DNA of 64,000 bases, taken from positions 1,204,453-1,268,452 of the forward strand of contig CAJNDS010002191.1 in NCBI GenBank assembly GCA_905221605.1. Reading direction: 5' to 3'. The position numbers and the translations under genes are program-made. Origin of the DNA: Symbiodinium natans (Eukaryota; Sar; Dinophyceae; Suessiales; Symbiodiniaceae). Below are positions 20,740 through 31,385 of the stretch, piece by piece; positions within the stretch are counted from its first letter, which is position 1; each line of letters begins with the position of its first letter. The notes under the pieces were generated by a model. That model ran no database searches. It saw nothing but the letters and a program-made list of their open reading frames with translations, and was not told the DNA's origin.

Positions 20740-22720
20740 AGGGTTTCGGGAATACTTCAAAGTATCTCCCCAGCAGCTTCAAATTTTCAGCTCTGCTCCG
20801 GTAAATTGGGTGCGATTGCTGCAAACAGCTTTGTTCATGGAGGATGCAGCTATGTTAACCACAGCAGAGACGTTTTTGCCCGCTGTGTGAGCAGCTTCTG
20901 ACAGCTGGTGTATGGGCTTTTGCTTTCCGGGTTTAGTAGAGTTTTAAATGTCAGGTATGCCAGGGCCCTGAGCCACCAGCTGTTTCAGAATCTGCAGTCT
21001 GCACGAGAGTCCTGTTTGGTGAAGGCTTGCTTCAAATTCAGTGGTGGGACAAGGTATATGTATACATAGAGGGAAGAATAGGAAAGACAAAGTTGGTGTA
21101 GGGCTTAGGGCTTACGAATAATAGGAAAGACAAAGTTGGTGTAGGGCTTAGTGCTTTCGAAGAACGACATGGTTACTGTAGAAATAAGGACTTTAAAGGA
21201 GCGAAGCTGGCCTAACAGCCATTTTGCGCGAACCTCCGCCTCCGCTTTCCGAGACCAAGATGGACGTGGCTTAAGACAGGCTGGAACAGCCCTAGGTTGC
21301 TGAAACCCCGATACAACCTCATTGACGGGAGGATCTTGGTCTCCTCGTTCAAAATATTTTCCCAGCAGCTTCAAGTTTTCGACTGTGCTCCGGTAGATTG
21401 GGTGCGATCGCTGCTGTCAGCTTTGTTCATGGAGGATGAAGCTGTGTTTTCCACAGCAGAGACGTTTTTGCCCGCTGTGTGAGCAGATTCTGACAGCTGG
21501 TGTGTGGGCTTTAGCTTTCCGGGTTTAGTAGAGTTAAATGTCAGGTGCCAGGGCCCTGAGCCACCAGCTGCTTCGGGATCTGCGGTCTGCGCTATAGTCC
21601 TGTTTGGTGAAGGCTTGCTTCAAATTCAGTGGTGGGACAAAGTATATGTATACATAGAGGGAAGAATAGGAAAGACAAAGTTGGTCTAGGGCTTAGGGCC
21701 TTCGAAGAACGATATGGTTACTGTAGGAATAAGGACTTACGGGAACGAAGCTGGCCGAACATCTTTTTTTCGCGAACCTCCGCCTCCGCTTTAGACCAAG
21801 ATGGACGTGGCTTAAGACAGGCTGGAACAGGCATTGGCAACGCCCTACGTGGCTGAAACCCCGATACAACCTAATTGACGGGAGGATCTTGGTCTCCTAG
21901 TTTTTCCCAGCAGCTTCAGGTTTTCACCATTGCTCCGGTAAACTGGGTGCGATCGCTGCAAACAGCTTTGTTCATGGAGAATTAAGCTATGTTTTCCACA
22001 GCAAGGACGTTTTTGCCCTCTCTGTGAAAAAGCACCTGGTGTGTAGCGTCCTCCTACTGGTCTACTGGTGTGTAGGGCTTGGTTAGCTGTGTAGCCCTTA
22101 GGTTTTCTACGTTTTTAGGGTTCGGGAATAGTTCATATTATTTTCGCAGCTGCCTCAAGTTTTCGACTGTGCTCCGGTAGATTGGGTGCGATCGCTGCTG
22201 TCAGCTTTGTTCATGGAGAATGAAGCTATGTTTTCCACAGCAGAGACGTGTCTGCCCGCTCTGTGAGCAGCTTCTAACAGCTGGTTTTTTAAAGTTTCAC
22301 TTTCCGGGTTGAGGTCTTCAGCGTTTAGGGTTTAGAGTTAAATGTCAGGTATGCCAGGGCCCTGAGCCACCAGCTGTTTCAGGATCTGCGGTTTGCACTA
22401 TAGTCCTGTTTCGTGAAGGCTTGCTTCAAATTCAGTGGTGGGACAAAGTATATGTATACAGAGAGGGAAGAATAGGAAAGACAAAGTTGGTCTAGGGCTT
22501 AGGGCCTTTCGAAGAACGATATGGTTACTGTAGGAATAAGGACTTACGGGAACGAAGCTGGCCGAACATCTTTTTTTCGCGAACCTCCGCCTCCGCTTTA
22601 GACCAATAGACCAAGATGGACGTGGCTTAAAACAGGCTGGAACAGGCATTGGCGAAGCCCTACCTGGCTGAAACCCCGATACAACCTCATTGACGGGGGG
22701 ATCTTGGTCTCCTGAGTTCC
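20740..22720 (+). repeat. Tandem array of about 0.55-0.6 kb units
   Basis: Shared words recur in order: CAGCAGCTTCAA, GGGTGCGATCGCTGC (20809, 21401, 21946, 22185), TTTGTTCATGGAGRATGAAGC, GCCAGGGCCCTGAGCCACCA, GGAAAGACAAAGTTGGT, and AAGATGGACGTGGCTTAA (21257, 21798, 22613). Spacing is about 592, 545 and 239 bp, so one unit is internally truncated. Unit 1 carries an extra duplication of the AAAGACAAAGTTGG part (21085-21150). No long conserved frame across units. Confidence 0.9.
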
Positions 22721-23095
22721 AAACCCAAACCCAAACCGCAGCTGCATTCTAGGGTTAGGGTTGAGGCTTGTAGGGTTGAGGGTGGAGGTTTCCAGGTCAT
22801 GGGTTGAATGTCTAGGGCTTTATAATGGGTTGAGAGTTGCGACTGAGGAGTCAATAGGCTGGGAGTTCCTCGCAAAAGGCCCCCCAACTCCCAACCCCTA
22901 AACCCCTAAATCCGGTAAGGTGACCCCAGGGCCTTAACCCAAAACCCTAAACCCTAAACCCTAAACCCCCAGAGCCAGTCTTTGAAACCCCAAGCCCCTC
23001 AGGAAATGCTTTGAGTAACGATACAAAAAGGGGACGTGGAGTTTAGGGTTTTGGGTTCTTGGGCACAAGAAAGGGCAGGATGAACATATCCCAAG
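22721..23095. repeat. First dense TTTAGGG/CCCTAAA zone
   Basis: Both orientations, mostly degenerate, with a cleaner CCCTAAACCCTAAACC run at 22941-22968. Marks the change in sequence character that persists to the window end. Confidence 0.8.
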
Positions 23096-23203
23096 ATGAA
23101 CCCAGAGAATAATTGCCCCACCTGCGGAAACCATAAGCTCTATAACGGTTTAGTGCTTAAAGTTGCACGACTGCGCCCTAATCCTGTATTCCTGGTAGCC
23201 CAG
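23096..23203 (+). CDS. Probable exon with CPTCGNH motif
   Basis: 36 codons from ATG to a strong donor GCCCAG|GTAAGG (intron starts 23204). It reads MNPENNCPTCGNHKLYNGLV and LKVARLRPNPVFLVAQ. Cys-x-x-Cys-x-x-His suggests half of a zinc site. The preceding CCCAAG could be the acceptor, so the ATG is not necessarily the start. Strand ambiguity: part of 23140-23420 is also open on minus. Confidence 0.42.
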
Positions 23204-23606
23204 GTAAGGGCTAAAGTTGTCAGTCTTTGGGGTTTCTTTGTTTCTCGGATTTCGGGTACTCGACAGCCTATCGTCCCAGCCCAAACAGAGCCTGAATAGC
23301 AGCCACTATCATCCCAATACGAACACTGCTCAAAATGCCGAAATTCAGCACGCAGGTGAGAAGCTCGGAGAACGGAGCGAAAGTGATCTTGGTGCGAATC
23401 GGAAATTAGCCCAGACAGCACACTCTGGCGAGAGCTGTCAAAAAGTTAAGAAGGCGTAAGTTTGCAGTTGATTTGACGTGGTACCTCGATTTTCGAGGCG
23501 GGGTTCATAAATTGCCGTTTCAGGGTTCCAAACCCACTCTTGTTTCATGGTTCGCACGCGTTCTCTTAGGGTAAGGGCTCCACTCGACAGGTGCTCAGCC
23601 AATACT

Positions 23607-23690
23607 ATGTACCATATGGAGAGGGTGGCAAAGGACCCATCCTGCTTGTGGCGATGTCGTCGCGATTTCTCCGCCAGAACCCTGCTGCAA
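23607..23690 (+). CDS. Probable exon between heptamer arrays
   Basis: After CGACAG (to 23606) the plus frame reads VLSQYYVPYGEGGKGPILLV and AMSSRFLRQNPAA, then runs into a CCCTAAA array at 23693. Gly-rich loop-like and hydrophobic strand-like sequence. No family recognised; the donor is not clear. Confidence 0.4.
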
Positions 23691-23692
23691 AC

Positions 23693-23757
23693 CTAAACCC
23701 TAAACCCTAAACCCTAAACCCTAAGCCCTAAGCCCTAAGCCCTAAGCCCTAAGCGCG
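23693..23757 (-). repeat. CCCTAAA array with homogenised CCCTAAG variants
   Basis: Four CCCTAAA units followed by six CCCTAAG units, so a variant heptamer has spread as a block. Confidence 0.9.
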
Positions 23758-24055
23758 GCATGTCCGACTAGAGGTCAACAGAGCACAAGTGTGGAACGGA
23801 CAGACAGCTGTTGAATTGCAACAAGCTGGGGGTTAACGAATCAGTAGGGCGCACCACCAAGACGTACCAAAGTCGACACCCCGACCTAAGCAGGAGCTTC
23901 GACAGTTGTTGCGTCTTGCTACGCTTGCTGACAGGGTTCTGCAAGGTTGTTTTCCTGGCTTCCCAAGATCACGGGATTAAAGGCTTCCCCTTCCCCACTT
24001 CCCAAAACATCCCTATCACAACCAGCCTTCACAGTCACAACCTAGTATTTTATAG

Positions 24056-24165
24056 GGGTCGGAATAACTACTAGTAATATTCCCTTATGGTCCTTATACA
24101 ATTTGAGTATAACAACCCCAAAACCCCATTCGAATTATTCAGGCCCCTATGTTCGTGAAAGGGGT
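24056..24165 (+). mobile_element. MITE-like element, family C, copy 1
   Basis: GGTCGGAATAACT then TATTCCCTTATGGTCC, a middle part, and GAATTATTCAGGCCCCTAT. Related copies at 26453, 29888, 56061 (inverted) and 43560 (partial). Confidence 0.65.
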
Positions 24166-24892
24166 CAGAGGGTATAAGGGTCCATCCCGCAGTCTGCCAT
24201 CGTGTGCCCTACGCCCGCCCGTACCCATTGTCATAGTGGGGTAACATGTTACATGTTTAAGGGTACTTAAACTTCATAAGGAATACAAACTTAGATTATA
24301 CTGTCACAAGTTTACGCTCTCTCTCTCTCTCTCTCACAGGGGATGGAGACTTATAGCTACCTTTGTCAGTTGTCTCTAAGGCAACTCTATGTCCCTGTGC
24401 CCCTACGAAAAATTTCGTTTCAACAAGTGCGCAAGTGCGAACTGAGACCCTCCGGCAGGAGACGTTGGCATTCGTCCTAGGTGAAGGTGCTGCTTGGTAG
24501 CACAGGATGTCGGCGTACGGATTAGGGTGCGTTGGGACTGGGCTTAGGGAAGGGGGCCTTCAAGCTGCAGTTCCGGGTTCAGGGTTCAGGGAGGGTTTAG
24601 GGTTTAGGGTTTTAATTCCGGCTTTTGTCTACCGCTTGAAAAGGTTCATAGGCCCCTCAAAGTGGGGACGTAAGATGGGCAACGGTAATTGAAGCCTGTC
24701 TACATGCCAGCAGTTGAACTTTAGTTTCGCCTGGGCTTCTAGGGTTTAGAGTTTGCCCTATGCTCCGTGTTTTGTACTGTAAGAATCACATGGTTGATGC
24801 AGTAGCAAGGCCTTAAGCACGCATATTCTCAGCTACCAATCATGGCCCTGCCCGTGGGGCTCCACAAGCGAGGGTAGCATGGCGTGGCGATC

Positions 24893-25081
24893 CTAAACCC
24901 TAAACCCTAAACCCTAAACCCTAAACCCTAAACCGCTTTCCACTGCCCATGATCCTTCAAGCGGTGCTCCTCTCCGGTCTGTGTCCGCAGCCGGGCAAGA
25001 CCGTGGCTCCACAGGTCTTTTACGGAGGTTTAGGGTTTAGGGTTTAGGGTTTAGGGTTTAGGGTTTAGGGTTTAGGGTTTA
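24893..25081. repeat. Opposed heptamer arrays flanking an open island
   Basis: (CCCTAAA) x6 at 24893-24935 and (TTTAGGG) x7 or more at 25027-25081, in opposite orientation. The 24937-25025 island between them is open on plus (RFPLPMILQAVLLSGLCPQP, GKTVAPQ) and also on minus. Confidence 0.75.
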
Positions 25082-25633
25082 GATGTATATATATATATAT
25101 ATACATATTTATAGTGGTGAGTTCTCAAACTCATGCTCCCTTTTTGGGTGCTCTCATAAGAGGGGCCGCCTGATACTAAGGACCCCAAAAGGGAACTTAA
25201 TTAATTAAGAGAAGCCACCATATAGAGACATATAGGCATATCTACACAAGGTTTAGGGTTTACCGGTGGTGGGACGAATCATGAATGGCCGCTTACCTGC
25301 ATCCTGGTAGCCTAAGCCCGACTCTGTACCATCTGGAGACCACAAGCCCTAAACCCTAAACTCTAAACCCTAAACCCTATACCCTATACCTTATGCCCTA
25401 TACCCTAAACCCTAAACCTTCAACAAAGAGAGAGACACCTGGAGACCAGGCAGCACCGGCAGCCTGCTTTTCAGCTTGCATCTTCTGAGAAAAGCACGTG
25501 CCGTCTCTGGGAACAGAAGAAAAGCGGCCGAGACAACCCTTGAATCAATGTGTCTTAAAGATTTAATGGGGTTTAGGGTTTTGGGTTTAGGGTAGAGGGC
25601 CTCATTTTGGGTACTGTCGTTTAGTTTTCCTTG

Positions 25634-25634
<1 letters not shown>

Positions 25635-25664
<30 letters not shown>
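25635..25664 (+). repeat. Poly-G run of 30
   Basis: Thirty uninterrupted G. Could form a G-quadruplex. Confidence 0.95.
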
Positions 25665-25665
<1 letters not shown>

Positions 25666-25796
25666 GTGTATGCCTCAGCGCCTCAGCCCTAGACCCTAGA
25701 CCCTACACCCCATACATCCTATACACCCTAAACCTTAAACCCTAAACCCCAGGCAATGATGGTTCTGCTCCAGAGTCACGGCCCGCATACTCTGTT

Positions 25797-25835
25797 CTAG
25801 CCCAAGCACGGATCGGCAGAGTCAGCAACCAAGGG
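25797..25835 (-). CDS. Short terminal exon (minus)
   Basis: On minus, after CCTGTCAG, the frame CCC TTG... reads PLVADSADPCLG then TAG (plus 25797-25799). It joins in phase 0 to the exon at 26018-26098 across a 182-nt heptamer-rich intron. Small, so could be chance. Confidence 0.35.
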   Translation of the reverse strand, partial: PLVADSADPCLG

Positions 25836-26017
25836 CTGACAGGAAGTTTAGGGGCATAGGGGTCTAAGGACTGGATGGGTTCAGGGTTTAGGGTTTAGAG
25901 TTTGGGGTTTAGGGTTTAGGGTTTAGGGTTTAGAGTTTGGGGTTTAGGGTTTAGGGCTTGGGGTGTAGGGCTTAGGGTTTAGGGTTTAGGGTTTAGGGAT
26001 TTAGGGTTGGGGGGTAC
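25836..26017 (-). other. Proposed 182-nt heptamer-rich intron
   Basis: On minus it starts GTACCCCCCAACCCTAAATC and ends CTTCCTGTCAG; the interior is almost all CCCTAAA-type words. Confidence 0.4.
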
Positions 26018-26098
26018 CTGAAAGCAGCAGAAGTGCACGCTATGATCAAGGCAGTGCTCCCCTTGGAACTCGGACCTCGCTTCCCTCAGGCTCCAAAT
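26018..26098 (-). CDS. Probable exon (minus), phase 0-0
   Basis: Exactly 27 codons between an acceptor ACAAAG| and a donor TTTCAG|GTACCC, both at the edges of heptamer arrays. It reads IWSLREARSEFQGEHCLDHS then VHFCCFQ. The plus strand is open too (AAEVHAMIKAVLPLELGPRF), so strand rests on the splice signals. Confidence 0.4.
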
Positions 26099-26108
26099 CT
26101 TTGTCATA

Positions 26109-26165
26109 GGGGTTTAGGGTTTAGGGTTTAGGGTTTAGGGTTTAGGGTTTAGGGTTTAGGGTTTT
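26109..26165 (+). repeat. TTTAGGG array
   Basis: Eight perfect units. Confidence 0.95.
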
Positions 26166-26169
26166 TTTC

Positions 26170-26245
26170 ATTTTCAGGGCACTTAAACCCAATGAGGAAT
26201 AACAAATTGGGCTTTTTTATATTATCCCAACCATGAGCTAGCAAA
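26170..26245 (+). mobile_element. Short interspersed element, family F, copy
   Basis: GGGCACTTAAACCCAATGAGGAATAAC ... TTATATTATCCCAACCATGA. Copies with the same order of words at 24255-24320 and 39305-39380. Confidence 0.6.
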
Positions 26246-26452
26246 GTAGGTATGATTTGCAGACTTTAGACCCCGATGATGTTTCTTTTGTGTTTTTTTT
26301 TACTACTTGCAGCCCTAAGTAGGGGTTGCTACATTGCAACCCCCTCAACCCCAAATCCTAAGCCTCCCAAGCCCTACAGGCTCTAAAAGGAAACAAAGCA
26401 GTCGGCCTTAATCTTATTGCACGGAACTTTTGTACCACAGAAGCCTACGATA

Positions 26453-26560
26453 GCGGCCGGAATAATTGCTAATGATATTTCCTTATGGTCCCTTTCTTAT
26501 TGTACTCTAATACCCCCCCCCAAAAAAAAAAAAAACTATTCTAATTATTAAGGCCCCTAT
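26453..26560 (+). mobile_element. MITE-like element, family C, copy 2
   Basis: GGCCGGAATAATTGCTAATG, then TTCCTTATGGTCCC and AATTATTAAGGCCCCTAT; interrupted by C and A runs. Confidence 0.65.
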
Positions 26561-27064
26561 ATGAAGCAATTACCACCAATTTAGGGTCCTGATAACTCTA
26601 CTTATGGCTAGGGGGTTCCCCTCCTTGTCTAGCCCGAAATTAGGGTACCTTATTGGGTTCAGGGTTTGGGGTTTAGGGGCTACAGGGCTTATTTTTTTCG
26701 AGCCCTTTCGGGAAAGTCTCTGCTGGATCCACAGGGAAAGCTGAGCCCAGAGAAGCACGGGCCTGTCTGTTGGGTACTATGACTCGGGCGCTCGCCACTC
26801 TTACCCGAAAGCCTGTCAGACCCTCTTACCCCACAACCATAAGCCCTAAGTCCTAAACCCTAAATGTCAAACCCTCTTACCCCTCAACCGTAAACCTTAA
26901 GACCTAAGCCCTAAACCCTAAACCCTAAACGCCTAAACCCTAACACCCTACACCCCAAACCCTTTAAACCCTTTCAACCCGCCGAGTCCCCAGCCGCCGC
27001 GCAACTTCCCCAAACAAATGGCCAAGAAGGGTTTGGGGTTTAGGGTTTAGGGTTTAGGGTTTAC

Positions 27065-27249
27065 CTGACAGCCAGTTGCAGATACCCCTGATAAGATCTA
27101 GCATCGCTCCTGTAGTTTCGTCTGTACAGAAGCAAGACTGATACCTCATGGCAGGTACTGTAAGCTCCAGATAATGCTTCCAGTGAAGACCTCAGCAACC
27201 CCAACAGCAGCGCACCGGTAGCACAAGACACATTGGTCAGGTTGGGTAG
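27065..27249 (-). CDS. Probable exon (minus), 61 codons
   Basis: On minus, from TAG|CTACCC to CTGTCAG|GTAAAC the frame is open and reads LPNLTNVSCATGALLLGLLR, SSLEALSGAYSTCHEVSVLL and SDARSYQGYLQLAV. The donor sits exactly at the edge of a TTTAGGG array (plus 27040-27062). One of the longest island ORFs. No family recognised. A second minus frame over the last 90 bases is also open. Confidence 0.45.
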
Positions 27250-28293
27250 CTACTTCGCAGGCCGTGAAATGCAGAACTGCTGTAAATTCTTGACTCCCTA
27301 TTGGTCACTTGGCGTGAGCGTGTCAGTTGGGTATGTCCAAAAATAGGGGGTACCTTTAACTGCCCAAACTGGATATAAACCCCAAACCCTCAAACCAAAA
27401 AGTGCCAGCCTAAAATTATAGGTACGCGCCAAAACAGGCACCCCTATCTTCGGAAATCCCAATTTGCCGCGGCATATGCGCGGTGAGGTGGGGTAGCGCT
27501 TTTATTACGAGCGTAACGAAGCTACTTGTACCACATTGAGTCGTTTGCTTTGTTCGTGGGTTCCAGGGTAACACATGTCCGAATACTGGGCTTCTCAAAA
27601 AGGTCTAAGTTCGCGCGGCATCACAGATGTGCCGGGAAACCTCATGGCAAGAAGACAGCTTGGTTTTGGGCTTCCCGTGGCTTCACGCCAGCACTCAACA
27701 AGAGACGTCTCCAAACTTGGCCACGGTGGCAGGCCATTAATGCGGCGATGGGGCAAAACATATCACAGCTTCCTCACCCAAAGGCTCCAATGCAGTTTCC
27801 TTTTTGGGTTGGTTTTTTGGGGATTCTAGTATCCTACCCCAAAAAGGTACTACGGAATCTAGTATCCTACCCCAAAAAGGTACTACATAGGAGCCTTTGG
27901 GCATCTCATTCCTCTGCGCCTGCACTCACTCTCGCCCTTTTTCTGTTTGTTAAGACTACTTGCAGATGCCAGGCAAGACGACCAGCGGCACCGGTCTGTC
28001 ATATGTACATACATAAGTAGATGTATATGCATCTATATCTGTATATGTACATCTGTGTATTTATATACATATATATGTGTGTGTCCATACAGTGACACGC
28101 ACCTTAACTAGGGTTATGCGTACAGGGGCTTACTGTTTGGGGTTTGGGGTTTACAGTTTAGGCGTTTAGGTTTGGGTTTTTGCTTGTTTGACTTAGATTT
28201 CCAGTTTAGGGTTCAGAGTGTTCTTCAGTGCTGTTACCGGTGCTTCAACAACTTACGCTGGGTTGCAGCTTGTTGTAGTTGTAGCTGTACCTT

Positions 28294-28518
28294 GGGATGT
28301 TCCCCCTTATACTGGCAGTCTTTGATCGAGATCATATCACCACCTACTATCATCCCTATGAAGGACTGCTAGTATAAGGGGGAACCCTAAACAGGGGCTT
28401 TAGTACCCCCTATCATAATCCCTACTAAAGACTGTTAGTATAAGGGGAATATACTTGGGATTATAGTACCCCCTACTATAATCCCTATTAAGGACTGTTG
28501 GTTTTAGGGGGAACATCC
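28294..28518. mobile_element. MITE-like element, family A, compound locus
   Basis: A complete copy (28294-28385) has near-perfect terminal inverted repeats: GGGATGTTCCCCCTTATACT ... AGTATAAGGGGGAAC. It is followed by two related right-half pieces (to 28450 and to 28518), as if elements inserted next to or into each other. Confidence 0.75.
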
Positions 28519-28524
28519 TAAACC

Positions 28525-28574
28525 CTAAGCCGTAGCCGGATCCTGAAGCACACATGGCCTTGACACATTCATCG
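28525..28574 (-). CDS. Terminal exon after a heptamer intron (minus)
   Basis: On minus it continues exon 28616-28683 in frame: the split codon G|CG, then MNVSRPCVLQDPATA and TAG (plus 28525-28527). Confidence 0.45.
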
Positions 28575-28615
28575 CTGAAGGGGTTTAGGGTTTAGGGTTT
28601 AGAGTTTAGGGTTAC
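28575..28615 (-). other. 41-nt intron built of CCCTAAA repeats
   Basis: On minus the sequence runs GTAACCCTAAACT ... CCCTAAACCCCTTCAG. Everything between the GT and the final TTCAG is telomere-type heptamer. Splicing joins exon phase 1 to 2 without a stop. Confidence 0.5.
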
Positions 28616-28683
28616 CTGATTCCCCAAACGCCTGTCTTGGCATGCCGCAGCTTTGTAGCAGGATCCGTCCGATGACGTGGGTT
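28616..28683 (-). CDS. Exon before the 41-nt heptamer intron (minus)
   Basis: Minus-strand reading VIGRILLQSCGMPRQAFGES, then donor TCAG|GTAACC. About 20 codons are visible; the upstream boundary is not placed. No family recognised. Confidence 0.45.
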
Positions 28684-29887
28684 TAGTGAAAGTAGGGCCA
28701 GCGAAACGCCCCTATGCTCTTATCATGAGGACCCCAATCATTTACCCTGAACATCGTACACCCCCGTAAAAGGCAGTTTGGTACTTCAGACTGGGTTGAG
28801 TTTCGGACTTGCGGCTCAACTGCTTAGATCTGTCTTCAGGGAGTGGGCTTGAAGGCCGAAACCCTGAACGCCACAAAACCCTCAAAGCCAAGCTCCACAT
28901 CCTAAACTCCGAAGCTAAGAAGCTTCAGAACCGCCCATGGAGTTCTCTCATCTGAAGCCTGTGCGCGCGCCTCCAACTCAGTCGAGCTTGGGCTTCGATT
29001 GTAGCATTTAGGGTTTAGCGATGTTTAGAGTTCAGCGTTTAGGGTTTAGGGTTTGGGGTTCAGGGTTTAGGGTTTAGGGTTTGTGCTCTAGGGTTTCAGG
29101 GTCGAGGCACAAGGCGTACCGTGCTTGTGGTTTTCACTCGTGGTGTTTTGAAGGGGTCTTGGAGGTGATAGGTCCATGTGCCTAAATAGGGCAGGGTTTA
29201 GGGTTTAGGGTTTCGGGTTTAGGGTTTAGGGTCTAGGGTCTAGGGTTTAGGGTTTAGGGTTCAGGGTTCAGGGTTCAGGGTTTAGGGTTTGGGTTTTGTG
29301 GAAAGGTGTTTTAGGGGTTTAGGGGTTGTGTAGTGCTGAGAGTTGTGAGGTTAAGAGGTTAGTGCTTGAGCGTTTCAGGATGTTTGGGCGGTCAAGGTCA
29401 AGGGAGGAAGGCTTGTACCCCTGAGCTTGTACGGTTCCCCTTAATAACCTTAATATACTCCTAAAATTGCCCTTATATTCCCTTAGGGATCCTCAAGAAG
29501 GGACCCCAAAACCCAAGGGTACAACCTTAAGGGTCCGAGGTAGAACCCCTATATAAGGATATCGGGGTCGGAGCTTGCGAGTTTCGGTTTAGGGCTTAGG
29601 GGTTTAGGGGTTAGGGTTTTGGGTTTTGGGACTTGGGGTGGCCAGTTCTGAGTTTAGGGTTTAGGGTTTAGGTTTTAGTGCTGTCGGTTGCAGGATGTCG
29701 GCGTTGTTGCTGCTTGGGGGTTTAAGGGGTTAGTTGGTTTATTTTGCATGTTTTATGTTTTTTTTGGGGGAGGGCTCTGGAGTTTTGGGGATTCAAGGCT
29801 CTTGGGTGCTCTTGTGTTTTCGGGATCTAGGTTTCTTTGTTCTTGCCTGTTGCATATGTTAAGCAGGACAAGCCCTTAGCCCCAATG

Positions 29888-29992
29888 AAGGGGTCGCAAT
29901 ATTCACGAACATTATTCCCCTATGGTCCCTTTATGCTTTCTACTATTACAACACCCGAAAACCATATCACAATTATTAAGGCCCCCTGTATT
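29888..29992 (+). mobile_element. MITE-like element, family C, copy 3
   Basis: GGTCGCAATATTCACGAACA, TTCCCCTATGGTCCC, then CACAATTATTAAGGCCCCC. Confidence 0.65.
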
Positions 29993-30111
29993 ATAGGGTT
30001 TAGGGTTCTGTGTATGTATGGAGTTTAAGGAAACCCAACACATTCACACACCGTCAACTCGAAGACCAAGACCCTATCAGCCCCAAAACTGTCCTAGAGA
30101 GATCCCCAAAC

Positions 30112-30160
30112 CCTAAACCCTAAACCCTAAACCCTAAACCCTAAACCCTAAACCCTAAAC
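30112..30160 (-). repeat. CCCTAAA array
   Basis: Seven perfect units. Confidence 0.95.
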
Positions 30161-30397
30161 CTTCAAACTCGAAGCTTGATGAAGCTCTTGCCATCCTAAG
30201 AGCCCTGAACTCTAAGAACTGCTCCAGAAGGTACGAATGAATGCTGGGCTGGTGGACTGGAGAAGAAGAAAACCAGCTGCTTATCATCCCAGGATCGAAC
30301 CGGGGGGGGGTTCTGAAAATCTAACCAACAGCTTAGGGTTTCGGGTTTAGGGTTTAGTGTTGATAAGCACTCTCCACCGCGAAGCTCCAAACCTTAC

Positions 30398-30542
30398 GTC
30401 CCTAGGTGCAGGAGCTCCAATTTTGGTTTTTGTCTTCGGTGTTCCGGGCATGAGTGTACTTCAGCCTCAGCATCTAAGAGCATTGTTAGTGCCTCCGCTG
30501 TCGGGTTTATAGAGCTTCGCGTGTGCTGGGCACGGATTGGGG
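30398..30542 (-). CDS. Probable exon (minus), 48 codons
   Basis: On minus, after AAATAG, the frame reads PIRAQHTRSSINPTAEALTM, LLDAEAEVHSCPEHRRQKPK and LELLHLGT, ending at a consensus donor GGGAC|GTAAGG. Upstream, a 27-nt GTACCC...AAATAG stretch of heptamer-like sequence keeps the frame open, so it could be a tiny intron or retained coding. No family recognised. Confidence 0.45.
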
Positions 30543-30715
30543 CTATTTTGGGTTTTGGGTTCAGGGTACGGGGCGACTGTCTGTAGTTGTGGCAGCAAGA
30601 AAACCTGGACGGCCCCAACCCTGTTTCAAGGCTTCACATGACTTAAGCCCACCATTGAACCTTGCGGAACAGATCCTTGAGCGGTGAAGCTCCACTCGAC
30701 TGTCGCAAATCCTCC

Positions 30716-30781
30716 CTAAACCCTAAACCCTAAACCCTAAACCCTAAACCCTAAACCCTAAACCCTAAACCCTAAACCCTA
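30716..30781 (-). repeat. CCCTAAA array
   Basis: Nine or more perfect units. The island after it (30785-30830) is open on plus (RILPLVQRFFEPGGSW) and on minus. Confidence 0.95.
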
Positions 30782-31324
30782 AGAAGCCCTAAGTCGCATC
30801 CTCCCCTTGGTCCAGCGCTTCTTTGAACCCGGAGGCTCTTGGCAAGTAGGCTTCTGTTGCGGTTCCGAGAATATTTGCAGTGTGGATACACTGAACCCCC
30901 AGTCCAACTATTTAGGCCTGCACATGAGTTAGTTAGACTTCCCAGGTGGGCACTTACAACCCAAATGTAGCAGACTCAGAAATCCGAAGGTCCGTCCCAT
31001 GGTCCTTCAACCCAAAACCCTAGACCCAAAACCTTAAGCCCCAAGTCCTCCATCCTCAGCCTCTGAGTAGGGAACGCTAACAAAGTTAAAAACACAAAAG
31101 CAGAAAGAATAAGGTTCTACACCTTAAGCCCTAAAACCTCAAGCGTATACCCTAAACCCTAAGCCCTAAACCCTAAGCCCTAAACCCTAAATCCTAAACC
31201 CTAAACCCTAGCCCTAAACCCTAAACCCTAGATCCCTTTCTGTCGGTCCTCGACGTGGAGGCCCGACATCGTGGATGTGGATTCGTCTCCCAGGAGCCTG
31301 GGGGGTGAGGGGGGCGCGACCTTG

Positions 31325-31385
31325 TGGGTGGTTTAGGGTTTAGGGTTTAGGGTTTAGGGTTTAGGGTTTAGGGCTAGGGTTTAGG
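31325..31385 (+). repeat. TTTAGGG array
   Basis: About seven units. The preceding island (31245-31325) is open on minus (SPPRLLGDESTSTMSGLHVE). Confidence 0.9.

Noticed and set aside
21212-21236. AGCCATTTTG, a partial match to the dinoflagellate spliced leader
   Set aside because: Only about 10 bases match, CCGT is missing before it, and the parallel positions in the next units (21760, 22565) do not keep it.
30275-30325. tRNA-like pieces on minus (GTTGGTTAGA and GGTTCGATCC)
   Set aside because: The distance between the A-box-like and B-box-like words is far too short for a tRNA, and there is no anticodon arm or acceptor pairing. At most a tRNA-derived fragment.
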